Positions 10,135-19,316 of a stretch of 64,000 bases of DNA are shown here, piece after piece; position 1 is the first letter of the stretch, and every line of letters begins with the position of its first letter. The translations under genes and the position numbers were made by a program. The DNA is taken from contig CAWEPB010000007.1 of the NCBI GenBank assembly GCA_963810815.1, positions 1,116,001-1,180,000 of the forward strand. Reading direction: 5' to 3'. The notes beneath the pieces were generated by a model. The model made no database searches, was not told where the DNA came from, and was given only the letters and a program-made list of their open reading frames with translations. The DNA comes from CAVQWT01 sp963810815. GTDB taxonomy: Bacteria > Pseudomonadota > Gammaproteobacteria > Burkholderiales > Casimicrobiaceae.

Positions 10135-11475
10135 TCAGCGGGTCGGGCTGATCGCCGGTACTTCGTCGGGCGGCGAACCCTGCACCCAGCCGTTGTTGGC
10201 GATATAGTTGTTGTTGAGCGACTCGATGTAGGTGTTGGTCTGCGAGAGCTTCACCAGTCCGCCGGTGGAGTTATAGACGATCTGGTTGCCCATCAGCTTC
10301 ACTTGACCGTTGGTGTCGACCGCGATTCCGCGATTGTTGCTGTTGATCATGTTGCGGACGGCGTCGAGCTGTGCACCGTTGACCGCGCCGCGCAGATAGA
10401 TCGCCTCGGTCGCCAGCTGAGTCATGCGCGAGTCGGCGAGATTGACGATCCCGCCCGCGGTGCCGTCCAGCGACAGGCGAATCCCGCCCGGACCACGCCT
10501 GATGTCGGTGTCCGAAATCATGAACTGGACGAAGCCAAAGGTCCCGCCCGCATCTATGCACGGGCCGGGCCCGCAGCCATCGATGGTCGACCGCGACACC
10601 GAGACCTGTGGGCCGTTGGTTGCCTTGATGCCCCCGGTGCGCAGCATCGCCGACGCGTTGACGGAAACCACCGGAGCGCGGTTCGTCGCGTTGTTGAGTA
10701 TCTGCAGTGCGGCGGTGTACGTGCGCGTGATCGTCACCCGTTCGAGCCCCAGGAAGGCGTAGCCGAAGTTGGCCGCCGACTGGGTGACCGAGAACGCGGT
10801 GGCGCAGTCGCTGAGTGTCGTGTCGCGGACGGTCATGTTGACGTCGTCGACCTGGGAGATGCAAGCGGGGCCGAGCGCCTCCAGTGTGGAATTCTCGATC
10901 GTGACCGCCTTGGTGGTCGTGGTGCCGTCGATCTTGATGCCGGCGTCGCTGTCGCGCAGCGCGACGCGCCGCAGCGTCATGCTGGAGTACGGCGTCGTCG
11001 ACTCGTTGCGGATCGCGGCGCCGTTGCCCCCGTTGAAGAACCCGGAGATCTGCAGGTCCTCGAGCACCAGCCGGCCGCCCTGCTGGAACCGCACGCCGTT
11101 GGTGCCGCCCTGACCGCTGATGGTGAGTCCGCGCAGCGCGACGGTGCCACCCCCGGCCACGTTGACGACGATGCCGTCCACCTGGGCGCCGCTGACCGAA
11201 ACCCCCGCGTAGACGCCGGGCGGCACGACGATGGCGAGCGGCTTGTCGATGACGACGGGCCCGTAGCCGCCGGAATCGAGCGTGACGATATCGCCGCCAA
11301 AGTTGGTGTTGACCAGCGCCGCGGCGAACGTGCGGCACGGCTGCGTCAGGCTGCAGGGCCAGGCGTCGTTGCCGGTCGTCGCGACGAAGGTGCGCTGCGC
11401 CGCGTCGGCGGCACTGGCCGCCGCCAGTCCCAGCGCGGCGAACATGACAATACGCGGTACGGTGGTTCCTTTCAT
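10135..11475 (-). CDS. Secreted right-handed parallel beta-helix repeat protein
   Basis: The start at 11475 follows an AAGGGGG ribosome-binding site and gives 446 residues; the frame is open further upstream but without coding character. A signal peptide covers about residues 1-26, cleaved near ADAAQ. The mature protein opens with RTFVATTGNDAWPCSLTQPC, a common start of exported beta-helix proteins, and then contains many short Val/Thr/Asn-rich rungs (for example LRGLTISG, LEDLQISG, VTIENSTLEA). Four paired cysteines suggest a periplasmic or extracellular location. The function is unknown. No pectate-lyase catalytic motif is evident. Confidence 0.8.
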   Translation of the reverse strand: MKGTTVPRIVMFAALGLAAASAADAAQRTFVATTGNDAWPCSLTQPCRTFAAALVNTNFGGDIVTLDSGGYGPVVIDKPLAIVVPPGVYAGVSVSGAQVDGIVVNVAGGGTVALRGLTISGQGGTNGVRFQQGGRLVLEDLQISGFFNGGNGAAIRNESTTPYSSMTLRRVALRDSDAGIKIDGTTTTKAVTIENSTLEALGPACISQVDDVNMTVRDTTLSDCATAFSVTQSAANFGYAFLGLERVTITRTYTAALQILNNATNRAPVVSVNASAMLRTGGIKATNGPQVSVSRSTIDGCGPGPCIDAGGTFGFVQFMISDTDIRRGPGGIRLSLDGTAGGIVNLADSRMTQLATEAIYLRGAVNGAQLDAVRNMINSNNRGIAVDTNGQVKLMGNQIVYNSTGGLVKLSQTNTYIESLNNNYIANNGWVQGSPPDEVPAISPTR

Positions 11476-11781
11476 GGTCGATCCCCCTTCCCTGGCTTGT
11501 TGGTGTTGCGGACCGCGGAATGCGCGAATCGGCCGCCATTGCTCGCGCCGATCGCGGCCGTGCGGTTCCCCGGTTCGCCGGGCTGCAGCGTCCTTCCCCG
11601 CCGGCCGGCCCCGGCTATTGCGGGACAAGTCGGCGCCGGCCGCCGCCGATGCTGCGGCGTAAGGTCGCATCAGAATCGCACGCGATCGCGCGCCCGGTCA
11701 ATCGGACGAGGGCCCAGCCGACGGAAGGCCGGCGCGGCGCCGGTATCATGGGGGTCCTCCCCTCCGCCCAGGAATCCAGGC
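11476..11781. other. Intergenic region between divergent genes
   Basis: This 306-bp GC-rich gap separates the beta-helix gene (minus) from the DUF3301 gene (plus). It should hold two divergent promoters. The only -10-like word I see is TATCAT near 11746 toward DUF3301. I see no gene, repeat or terminator. Confidence 0.4.
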
Positions 11782-12114
11782 ATGACGTTCGTCGAGCTGA
11801 TCGCGCTGCTCGCGGTGGCCGGCCTCGGCTGGCTGGTCTGGACCAGCCTGATGGCCCGCGAGGCCGCCAACGCCGCGATGCGCGCCACCTGCAAGGCCGA
11901 GGGCCTGCTGTTCCTGGACGACACGGTCGGGCTGACGTCGATGCGGCCGGTCCGCGACACCGAGGGTCGCCTGCGCCTGCGCCGCGTCTACGGCTTCGAG
12001 TACAGCGACACCGGCGACAACCGGCGCAAGGGCAGCGTCGCGCTGCTCGGCGACCGGGTGATCATGGTGGACGTGGGATTGCGGGCGGTGCCGGAGGCCG
12101 CGACACTGCACTAG
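11782..12114 (+). CDS. DUF3301 domain-containing membrane protein
   Basis: The 110-residue protein has one N-terminal transmembrane segment (about residues 4-24, ELIALLAVAGLGWLVWTSLM). The conserved DUF3301 core follows: AREAANAAMRATCKAEGLLF, LDDTV, and the block LRRVYGFEYSDTGDNRRKG. Length and motif order match the family, which is common in gamma- and betaproteobacteria and has no assigned function. The stop codon overlaps the end of the convergent solute-binding protein gene by 4 bases. Confidence in the family is high; the role is unknown. Confidence 0.8.
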   Translation: MTFVELIALLAVAGLGWLVWTSLMAREAANAAMRATCKAEGLLFLDDTVGLTSMRPVRDTEGRLRLRRVYGFEYSDTGDNRRKGSVALLGDRVIMVDVGLRAVPEAATLH

Positions 12115-13883
12115 GGACCGGGCGCCAGCGAGACGAGCTGCAGCCAATCGCTGACCGTGCCGAACGGCCCGAGGAGGCTGCCGCGCTTGAGCAGCAGCGT
12201 GTCGCCCACCGGACGGGGGCGCATCGGGGCGTAGGCGTCCAGCCGCGCCTGCATGGTCCGGAAGAGCTCGAGGCGCGCCGGTCCCGGCGGCGTGACCAGC
12301 GCCTTCTCGTACGCGGCATCGAATTCGGGGTCGACGTAGCAGCTCATGTTCGCCGCCCCGATCGCCTTGCTGTAGAACATCGCCATCGGGTTGGTGCCGT
12401 CCGGAATGTCGAGCCCCCAGTCCATCGTCGCCATGCCGAAGCGGCAGTTGTTCATCCGCTTCAGGCGCTCCGCTCCGGGCGCCGCTTCGAACGCCGTGCG
12501 CACCCCGATGCGGTCCAGCATGCGCTTCGTGAACTCCGCACCCTTCCGGGCGGTCGACGAGGTTCCGATGAGACTGGTCACCACCAGCGCCGACCCGTCC
12601 GGCATCCGGCGGTAGCCGTCGCGTCCGCGCTTGTAGCCGAAGCGGTCGAGCAAGGCGTTGGCGGCCGCGGGATTGAACGCGTTGGGGCTGCGGTACGCGT
12701 CGATGTGGCCCTCGATGCCGGGCGGCACGACCTGTTCCCGCACCGTGGCGTCGCCCGACTCGAGCACGCGGATGTACTCGCTGTCGTCGATGGCCATCTG
12801 GATCGCACGGCGCAAGGCGATCCGGTCGTTGCCGTTGCCGCCGAGCGTGGGGTCCTTCATGCTGAAGAACGACAGCAGCACCGTGGGCGACGGGTCCCGC
12901 GCCAGCTTCAGGCCGCGGGCCGCCAGCTCCGGCTTGAGCTTTCCCCCGCTGATCACCAGCTCGCGCTCGAACACCATGATGAGATCGAGTTCACCGCGCT
13001 GCAGTGCCAGCAGCTCCGGCGACGCCTCGGGCGTGTAGCTGAACTCGACCCGCTCGAAGCCGGGCAGCTTCCGGCCGCGCATCGGGTGCGATGCGTGCGC
13101 GGCGCGCGAAGCCGGCGTCAGCAGATCCTCCCAGTGCCGCGCTCGATAGCCCGGGTTGCGGCGCAGGACCAGCCGCTGCCCAGGCGTGAACTCGGCGACC
13201 AGGTAGGCGCCGGTACCGATCGGACGCTGCCCGTAGGCGTTCCCCTCGGCTTCGACCACTTCTTGCGCGATCGCCCCCAGATTGGGCGAGGCGAGCAGGA
13301 ACGGAAAGATCGGATCCGGCGCGTTGAGATGGATGCGCAGTGTCTGCCGGTCCACGACAACCAGGCCGGCCACCGGCGCGGCGTAGTCGATCGCGCGGTT
13401 CTCGCTCCTGGCGCGCGCGGCCAGCGCGTCGAGCCCTTCGATCTTGTTCTCGAGCAGGAACAACGCCGGCGAACGCAGCTTCGGATCCAGGATGCGCCGG
13501 ATCGAGTACGCGAAATCCGCCGCGGTCAGTTCCCGCGGCTTCCCGCCGAATGCCGGATGCGGAGTGAAGAAGATGCCCCGTCGGACCGCAATCGTGAACG
13601 TGCGGTAGTCGGCCGAGACCTCGGGCAACGCCGTCGCGGCGAGCGGGACGATCACCGGGGGCCGGGCAAGCGGATCGAGCGTGTACAAGGCGTCGTAGAT
13701 CCCGGCCATGACGTTCCCGGTCACCATGTTGTCGGATCGCGCCGGATCGAGTGTGTCCGGCATCAGCGGCAAGCCGACCCGCAGCGTTCCCGCGGGTGCG
13801 TCGGCACGGACGTGGATGGACGCGGTGCCCAGGCAGACCGCAGCGCCGAGCATCCAGGCGACACCCATCACGCGCGAAGTCAT
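12111..13883 (-). CDS. ABC transporter substrate-binding protein, peptide/nickel type (SBP_bac_5)
   Basis: The start at 13883 (MTSRVMGVAWMLG) gives a signal peptide of about 26 residues and a 590-residue protein. The SBP_bac_5 fold is indicated by RVGLPLMPDTLDPARSDN, the YDALYTLDPLARPPVIVPLA segment, the DFAYSIRRILDP block and RPIGTGAYLVAEF. Such proteins deliver oligopeptides, nickel or other solutes to an ABC importer from the periplasm. No matching permease or ATPase genes are adjacent; the neighbouring ABC gene is an exporter-type half transporter and diverges from it. It may therefore serve importer genes elsewhere. Confidence 0.88.
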   Translation of the reverse strand: MTSRVMGVAWMLGAAVCLGTASIHVRADAPAGTLRVGLPLMPDTLDPARSDNMVTGNVMAGIYDALYTLDPLARPPVIVPLAATALPEVSADYRTFTIAVRRGIFFTPHPAFGGKPRELTAADFAYSIRRILDPKLRSPALFLLENKIEGLDALAARARSENRAIDYAAPVAGLVVVDRQTLRIHLNAPDPIFPFLLASPNLGAIAQEVVEAEGNAYGQRPIGTGAYLVAEFTPGQRLVLRRNPGYRARHWEDLLTPASRAAHASHPMRGRKLPGFERVEFSYTPEASPELLALQRGELDLIMVFERELVISGGKLKPELAARGLKLARDPSPTVLLSFFSMKDPTLGGNGNDRIALRRAIQMAIDDSEYIRVLESGDATVREQVVPPGIEGHIDAYRSPNAFNPAAANALLDRFGYKRGRDGYRRMPDGSALVVTSLIGTSSTARKGAEFTKRMLDRIGVRTAFEAAPGAERLKRMNNCRFGMATMDWGLDIPDGTNPMAMFYSKAIGAANMSCYVDPEFDAAYEKALVTPPGPARLELFRTMQARLDAYAPMRPRPVGDTLLLKRGSLLGPFGTVSDWLQLVSLAPGP

Positions 13884-13909
13884 CGTGCACCTTTCCCGGC
13901 GAACCGGCG

Positions 13910-13939
13910 TTAGAGCAGCCCAGCCCGAAGCGTTACACT
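13910..13939 (+). promoter_or_regulatory. Possible promoter of the ABC exporter
   Basis: TTAGAG (13910-13915) and TACACT (13934-13939) are separated by 18 bp in the short divergent gap upstream of ATG 13978. The -10 word is good and the -35 word is weak. Confidence 0.35.
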
Positions 13940-13977
13940 GATCCCGAACATCCACAACGGCTTCGCAGCGAAACGTC

Positions 13978-15882
13978 ATGCCCAAGACCTACACCGCCGG
14001 CGGTCGCAGTTCCACGGCGGCAGGACCGAACCCGCCTTCCGGTGCAAGCCTCCAGTCCTGGCGCGAGCGCTTCGGCGCACTGCGCAACCTGCCGCCGTTC
14101 CTGAAGCTCGTCTGGCAGACGAGCCCCGCCCTGACCCTGGCGCTGATCGTGCTGCGCGTGGTCCGCGCGCTGCTGCCGGTGGCGTCGCTCTACGTCGGCA
14201 AGCTGATCATCGACGAGGTCGTCGGCATCGCCGGCTCGGCGTCGGCGACCGACACGCTGTCGCAGTGGCTGGCGAGCGGGCTCGTCGACCGCATCGCGCT
14301 GCTGCTCGCGCTCGAGTTCGGGCTCGCGGTGCTTTCCGACGTGCTCGGGCGCACGGTGTCGCTGCTCGACTCGCTACTGTCGGAGCAGTTCTCCAACGCC
14401 ACCAGCCTGCGCCTGATGGAGCACGCGGCGACGCTCGACCTCGAGGACTTCGAGGACAGCGAACTGCAGGACCGGCTGGACCGCGCGCGCCGGCAGACGA
14501 TCGGCCGCAACACGCTGCTGGGCCAGGTGTTCGGCCAGGCGCAGGACATCATCACCATCCTGAGCTTCGGCGCGACGCTGGTGCTCTACGCGCCGTGGCT
14601 GATCGCGCTGCTGGCGCTCGCGCTGGTGCCGGCGTTCCTCGGCGAGGCGCATTTCAACGCGCAGAGCTACACGCTCAACTACCAGCGCGCGCCGGAGCGC
14701 CGCGAGCTCGACTACGTGCGGCAGACCGGCGCCAGCGTCGAGACGGCGAAGGAAGTGAAGGTCTTCGGACTGAACGGCTTCCTGATCGACCGCTACCGGC
14801 GCCTCGCCGCCGACTTCTACGCGGCCAATCGCGGGCTCGCGATCCGGCGCGCGGGCTGGGGCAGCGTGCTCACCGCCATCGGCACCGTCGGCTACTACGT
14901 CGCGTACGCGTACATCGTCTGGCGGACGCTGCACGGCGAGTTCAGCATCGGCGACCTCACCTTCCTCGCCGGCTCGTTCCGGCGCCTGCGCAACCTGCTC
15001 GAGGGGCTGCTGATCGGGTTCTCGTCGGTCGCGGGCCAGGCGCTCTACCTCGACGACCTGTTCTCGTTCTTCGAGATCAGCGCCGAGATCGTTTCCCCGC
15101 CGAACCCCCGGCCGTTTCCGTACCCGATCCGCGAAGGGTTCCGCTTCGAGGACGCGGGCTTCCGCTATCCCGGCGCCGAGCGCTGGGCGGTCCGTCACCT
15201 GTCGTTCGAGCTCCGGGTCGGCGAAGTGCTGGCGCTGGTCGGCGAGAACGGCGCCGGCAAGACGACACTCGTGAAGCTGCTGGCGCGGCTGTACGACCCC
15301 GACGAGGGGCGCATCCTGCTCGACGGGCACGACCTGCGCGAATACGACGTCGCGACGCTGCGCGCCAACATCGGCGTCATCTTCCAGGACTTCGTCCGCT
15401 ACCACCTCAGCGCCGCGGACAACATCGCCGTCGGCCGCATCGAGTCGCGCGGCGACCGGGCGCGCATCGTCGCAGCCGCGCAGCGCAGCCTCGCCGACGA
15501 GGTGATCCACAGGCTGCCGGACGGCTACGACCAGATCATCGGCAAGCGCTTCCGTACCGGCGTCGACCTGTCCGGCGGCGAATGGCAGAAGATCGCCATC
15601 GCCCGCGCGTACATGCGCGACGCCGACGTGCTGATCCTCGACGAGCCGACCGCGGCGCTCGACGCGCGCGCCGAGTTCGAGGTGTTCCAGCGCTTCAAGG
15701 AGCTGAGCCAGGGCAAGACCGCGGTGCTGATCTCGCACCGGTTTTCCAGCGTGCGCATGGCCGACCGCATCCTGGTGCTGGCCGACGGGCGGGTCGAGGC
15801 CGCGGGCACGCACGAGAAGCTGATGGCAGCGGGCGGGCGCTACAAGGAGCTGTTCGAGCTGCAGGCCGCGGGGTATCGCTGA
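13978..15882 (+). CDS. ABC exporter, fused transmembrane and ATPase domains
   Basis: The 634-residue protein is a half-size ABC exporter. An N-terminal membrane domain of six helices covers roughly residues 45-340. The ATPase domain follows, with Walker A GENGAGKT (422-429), signature LSGGEWQ (from 531), Walker B LILDEP (552-557) and the switch histidine in ISHRFSSVRMAD. It would act as a homodimer in the inner membrane. The first 40 residues are polar and Gly/Ser-rich. The substrate is unknown, and the family includes lipid, peptide and drug exporters. It is transcribed divergently from the solute-binding protein. Confidence 0.92.
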   Translation: MPKTYTAGGRSSTAAGPNPPSGASLQSWRERFGALRNLPPFLKLVWQTSPALTLALIVLRVVRALLPVASLYVGKLIIDEVVGIAGSASATDTLSQWLASGLVDRIALLLALEFGLAVLSDVLGRTVSLLDSLLSEQFSNATSLRLMEHAATLDLEDFEDSELQDRLDRARRQTIGRNTLLGQVFGQAQDIITILSFGATLVLYAPWLIALLALALVPAFLGEAHFNAQSYTLNYQRAPERRELDYVRQTGASVETAKEVKVFGLNGFLIDRYRRLAADFYAANRGLAIRRAGWGSVLTAIGTVGYYVAYAYIVWRTLHGEFSIGDLTFLAGSFRRLRNLLEGLLIGFSSVAGQALYLDDLFSFFEISAEIVSPPNPRPFPYPIREGFRFEDAGFRYPGAERWAVRHLSFELRVGEVLALVGENGAGKTTLVKLLARLYDPDEGRILLDGHDLREYDVATLRANIGVIFQDFVRYHLSAADNIAVGRIESRGDRARIVAAAQRSLADEVIHRLPDGYDQIIGKRFRTGVDLSGGEWQKIAIARAYMRDADVLILDEPTAALDARAEFEVFQRFKELSQGKTAVLISHRFSSVRMADRILVLADGRVEAAGTHEKLMAAGGRYKELFELQAAGYR

Positions 15883-15969
15883 CGCTTGCCCCCGCCGGTA
15901 CGTCGACAGCGGCGTCGGTGTCGCGCCGGACGCACACCGGCGCACCCGCCGGCGCCGCGCCGGAGCGGG

Positions 15970-17157
15970 TCAGCCCGCCTTCGCCACCGGGATCGCCCGC
16001 ACCGCCAGCACGCCGTCGATGGCGGCGATCGCCCTGACCACTGCCTCCTCGACCGGGCTGTCGACGTCGACCAGCGTGTAGGCCATCTCGCCGCGCGACT
16101 TGTTCACCATGTTGTGGATGTTGAGCCCCGCGTGCGCCATCGCCGACGAGATCTGGCCGAGCATGTTGGGCACGTTGGCGTTGGCGACGGCGACGCGGTA
16201 CGGCGACTCGCGCGGCATCTCGACGTTGGCGAAATTGACCGCGTTGCGGATCGTGCCGTCCTCGAGGTAGTCGCGGACCTGGTCGACCACCATGATCGCG
16301 CAGTTCTCCTCGGCTTCCGCGGTCGAGGCGCCGAGGTGCGGCAGTGCGACGACCTTCGGTTCGGCCAGCAGCGCGGGGCTGGGGAAATCGCACAGGTAGG
16401 ACTTCAGCTGCCCCGACCGCAGCGCCGCCACGACCGCGGCATCGTCGACGATCGCGTCGCGGGCGAAGTTGAGCAGCACGCTGCCCTGTTTGGCGACGGC
16501 GAGCCGCTTGGCGTCGATCAGGTGCCGTGTCACCGGCAGCAGCGGCACGTGCAGCGTGACGAAGTCCGAGTGCTTCAGGACCTCCTCGATCGAGTGCGCA
16601 CGGCGCACGCTCGACGGCAGGCGCCAGGCCGCGTCGACGGTGATCTCCGGGTCGAAGCCGATGACCTTCATCCCGAGCTTGATCGCGGTGTCGGCGACCA
16701 TGCTGCCGATCGCCCCCAGCCCGACGATGCCCAGCGTCCGCTGCGGCAGCTCGATGCCGGCGAACTGCTTCTTGCCGTCCTCGACCCGCGCCTCGAGGTC
16801 GGGCGCCGCAGCGTCGAGCGCCTCGACGTAGCGGACCGCCGGGATGACGTTGCGCGCGGCGAGCAGCAGCGCCGCGAGCACCAGCTCCTTGACGGCGTTG
16901 GCGTTCGCCCCTGGCGCGTTGAACACCGGCACGCCACGCTTCGACATCTCGGCGACGGGGATGTTGTTGGTCCCCGCCCCGGCGCGACCGATCGCCTTCA
17001 CGCTCGCCGGGATGTCCATGCCGTGCATGTCGAACGAGCGCAGGATGATGCCTTCCGGCTGCTCGACGTTCTTGCCGACGTTGTAGCGCGCCGAGGGAAA
17101 GCGGTGCAGGCCCTGCGCGGAGATCTGGTTCAGCGTGAGGATGCGGATACGGTCCAT
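15970..17157 (-). CDS. serA: D-3-phosphoglycerate dehydrogenase, short form with ACT domain
   Basis: SerA oxidises 3-phosphoglycerate to 3-phosphohydroxypyruvate, the first step of serine synthesis. The start MDRIRILTLNQISAQG lies 5 bases after the serC stop. The 395-residue enzyme has the D-2-hydroxyacid dehydrogenase layout: AGAGTNNIP, the NAD motif VGLGAIGS (around residue 145), NFARDAIVDD, and the catalytic histidine in LPHLGASTAEAEENCA. A C-terminal ACT domain (about residues 325-395, ending VLAVRAIPVAKAG) provides serine feedback control. The length is that of the short SerA type without the extra intervening domain. It forms an operon with serC. Confidence 0.92.
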   Translation of the reverse strand: MDRIRILTLNQISAQGLHRFPSARYNVGKNVEQPEGIILRSFDMHGMDIPASVKAIGRAGAGTNNIPVAEMSKRGVPVFNAPGANANAVKELVLAALLLAARNVIPAVRYVEALDAAAPDLEARVEDGKKQFAGIELPQRTLGIVGLGAIGSMVADTAIKLGMKVIGFDPEITVDAAWRLPSSVRRAHSIEEVLKHSDFVTLHVPLLPVTRHLIDAKRLAVAKQGSVLLNFARDAIVDDAAVVAALRSGQLKSYLCDFPSPALLAEPKVVALPHLGASTAEAEENCAIMVVDQVRDYLEDGTIRNAVNFANVEMPRESPYRVAVANANVPNMLGQISSAMAHAGLNIHNMVNKSRGEMAYTLVDVDSPVEEAVVRAIAAIDGVLAVRAIPVAKAG

Positions 17158-17162
17158 CGTGG

Positions 17163-18242
17163 TCAGCCCCGCTCGCGCTCGAAGTCCTTCATGTAGGCGA
17201 CCAGCGCCTGCACGCCCTCGATCGGCATCGCGTTGTAGATCGACGCGCGCATGCCGCCAACCGAGCGGTGTCCCTTCAGCTGCACCATGCCGCGCTGCTT
17301 CGCACCCTTGAGGAACGCCTCGTCCAGCGCCTCGTCGGCGAGCTTGAACGGCACGTTCATCCGCGAGCGGTCCTCGCGCTGCACCGGGTTGGTGTAGAAG
17401 GCGCTCTGGTCGAGGTAGTCGTACAGGAGCTTCGACTTGGCGATGTTCTCGCGCTCGATCGCCTCGACGCCGCCCTTGTTCAGCAGCCACTCGAACACCA
17501 GTCCCGCGATGTAGATCGCGTAGGTCGGCGGCGTGTTCAGCATCGACTCGGCCTCGGCCTGCTCCTTCCAGTGAAATGCCGACGGCGTGATCGGCAACGC
17601 GCGGTCGAGCAGGTCGTCGCGGACGATCACGATGGTCAGCCCGGCCGGCCCGATGTTCTTCTGCGCGCCGCCGTAGATGACGCCGTACTTCGCGACGTCG
17701 ATCGGCCGCGACAGGATGTGCGACGACATGTCGGCCACCAGCGGCACGTCGCCGGTGTCGGGGGTCCACTGGTACTCGACTCCGCCGATGGTCTCGTTGG
17801 TGCACACGTGCACGTACGCCGCATTCGGGTCGAGCTTCCACGTCGAGCGTGCGGGCACGTAGGTGAAGTTCCGGTCCTCGGCCGACGCGGCGACGTTGAC
17901 CCTGGCGTACTTCTTCGCTTCCTTGATCGACTTCTTCGACCACTCGCCGGTGTTGACGAAGTCGATGCCCGCTTTGTCGCCCAGCAGGTTCATCGGGACG
18001 ATGGCGTTCTCGCCGATGGCGCCGCCCTGCAGGAACAGCACCTTGTAGCTGGCGGGAATCGCCAGCAGCGTGCGCAGGTCGGCCTCGGCCTTGGCCGCGA
18101 TGGCGATGAACTCCTTGCCGCGGTGGCTCATTTCCATCACCGACATGCCGCTGCCCTGCCAGTCGAGCATCTCGGCCGCGGCCTGGCGCAGCACGGGTTC
18201 GGGGAGCACGGCAGGGCCGGCGCTGAAATTGAAGACTCGCAT
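17163..18242 (-). CDS. serC: Phosphoserine aminotransferase
   Basis: SerC transaminates phosphohydroxypyruvate with glutamate to give phosphoserine, and also serves pyridoxal phosphate synthesis. The 359-residue sequence starts MRVFNFSAGPAVLPEPVL, the family hallmark. The PLP lysine is Lys195 in GGAQKNIGPAG. Other signatures are LQGGAIGENA (family usual FLQGGAS), HVCTNETIGGVE, and the C-terminal RSVGGMRASIYNAMP. It is the first gene of a serC-serA operon with a 5-base gap. No strong ribosome-binding site is visible before the ATG. Confidence 0.95.
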   Translation of the reverse strand: MRVFNFSAGPAVLPEPVLRQAAAEMLDWQGSGMSVMEMSHRGKEFIAIAAKAEADLRTLLAIPASYKVLFLQGGAIGENAIVPMNLLGDKAGIDFVNTGEWSKKSIKEAKKYARVNVAASAEDRNFTYVPARSTWKLDPNAAYVHVCTNETIGGVEYQWTPDTGDVPLVADMSSHILSRPIDVAKYGVIYGGAQKNIGPAGLTIVIVRDDLLDRALPITPSAFHWKEQAEAESMLNTPPTYAIYIAGLVFEWLLNKGGVEAIERENIAKSKLLYDYLDQSAFYTNPVQREDRSRMNVPFKLADEALDEAFLKGAKQRGMVQLKGHRSVGGMRASIYNAMPIEGVQALVAYMKDFERERG

Positions 18243-18394
18243 GGTCGGATTCCGGGTTGTCTCGGGGGACGGGAGCCTTCGATTGTAACCGCTCCGGGGC
18301 GCCCGGCCGGCCGCGACCGGTTGCCACGGCGGACCGCCCGGCGACGGCGCTTGCAACGTAGAATTGCCACCTTCCGGTCCCTGCCGAAGGTTCC

Positions 18395-19240
18395 ATGATT
18401 GCCCGCCTGCTCGCTGCCTGCCTGCTGTTTCCGACCGCCGCCGCATTCGCGACCCCCGGCCTCAACGCGGCGCCTGCCACCGCGGTGGGGACCTTCACGA
18501 GCCAGGGCGTCACGCTGAGAATGCAGAGTGCAGTCGCGTTTCGCGGCAAGGCATCGGTCGGTGCCGGCGACGCACTGATCGTCGTGGTGTCCACCGCGCG
18601 CATGAACGCCGCGGCGATCGGGGACTACATCGACCGCCGGCGGGTGATCGAGAAGCGCGTCCGCGACGGCGAGATGGGCATCGTGTATTTCGAGCTCGCT
18701 CCCGACGGAAGGTATCTCGGCATGAGCTACCAGCTCGGCCCCGGCAACGGCTGTGCGCCGTGTTCCGGCGAGGTCACGTCGACCGCCCGGATCGTCGGCG
18801 ACTGGCTCGGCGGCGATCTCGTCGGCACGGGCGCCGACCGCAGCTTCGACCTCACGCTCGTCGCCCCGTTGCTGTCGGACGATCACGGCGTCCCGCTGCC
18901 CGCCGACGGCGGCGATCCGGGCCGGGCCTATGCCGCCTACCACGAGGCGTTGGGCAGGGCCGACCGCGCGGCGCTCAAGCCACTGCTGTCGCAGGACCAG
19001 CGCGGCTTCATCGAAGGCCTCGAAAAGGATGGCAAGGCCGACGCCCATGTGCAGGCACTGGCGACGGCGCACCCCGGCCGGTCGCTGCGCGTCACCGGCG
19101 GCTACGCCAAGGGCGACAAGGCCGTGCTGCTCATCGCCGGCGAGTCGTTCGTCGGACCGGTGACGGGCGAGGTGCTGCTGGTCCGCGAGGCGGGCCAGTG
19201 GCGCGTCGACGACGAAATCACCGAGCGCGGCGCGCGCTGA
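18395..19240 (+). CDS. Exported protein of unknown function
   Basis: The 281-residue product has a clear signal peptide (MIARLLAACLLFPTAAAFA, cleavage near residue 19). The mature part falls into two portions. The first (about residues 30-160) is a beta-rich domain containing CAPCSG, a possible metal or disulfide pair. The second (about 175-275) resembles an NTF2-like/DUF4878-type cone with YAAYHEALGRADRAALKPLL and a final VREAGQWRVDDE strand. This second comparison is by pattern only. The gene is divergent from serC and precedes the UbiA-family gene by 76 bases, so the two may be cotranscribed. Confidence 0.7.
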   Translation: MIARLLAACLLFPTAAAFATPGLNAAPATAVGTFTSQGVTLRMQSAVAFRGKASVGAGDALIVVVSTARMNAAAIGDYIDRRRVIEKRVRDGEMGIVYFELAPDGRYLGMSYQLGPGNGCAPCSGEVTSTARIVGDWLGGDLVGTGADRSFDLTLVAPLLSDDHGVPLPADGGDPGRAYAAYHEALGRADRAALKPLLSQDQRGFIEGLEKDGKADAHVQALATAHPGRSLRVTGGYAKGDKAVLLIAGESFVGPVTGEVLLVREAGQWRVDDEITERGAR

Positions 19241-19262
19241 CCGCAGCCGGGATCGTCCGCTC

Positions 19263-19316
19263 CGCCCCCGCGCCCTTCGTCCCGCCCCTCGCCCCGCCCT
19301 TCACCCCGCCCCCGCC
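19263..19316 (+). repeat. C-rich CCCGCC-type imperfect tandem repeat
   Basis: About 54 bases directly before the UbiA-family start consist of repeated CCCGCC or CCCGCCCT words, almost free of purines. The tract occupies the place of the ribosome-binding site, so none is visible for the following gene. Confidence 0.6.
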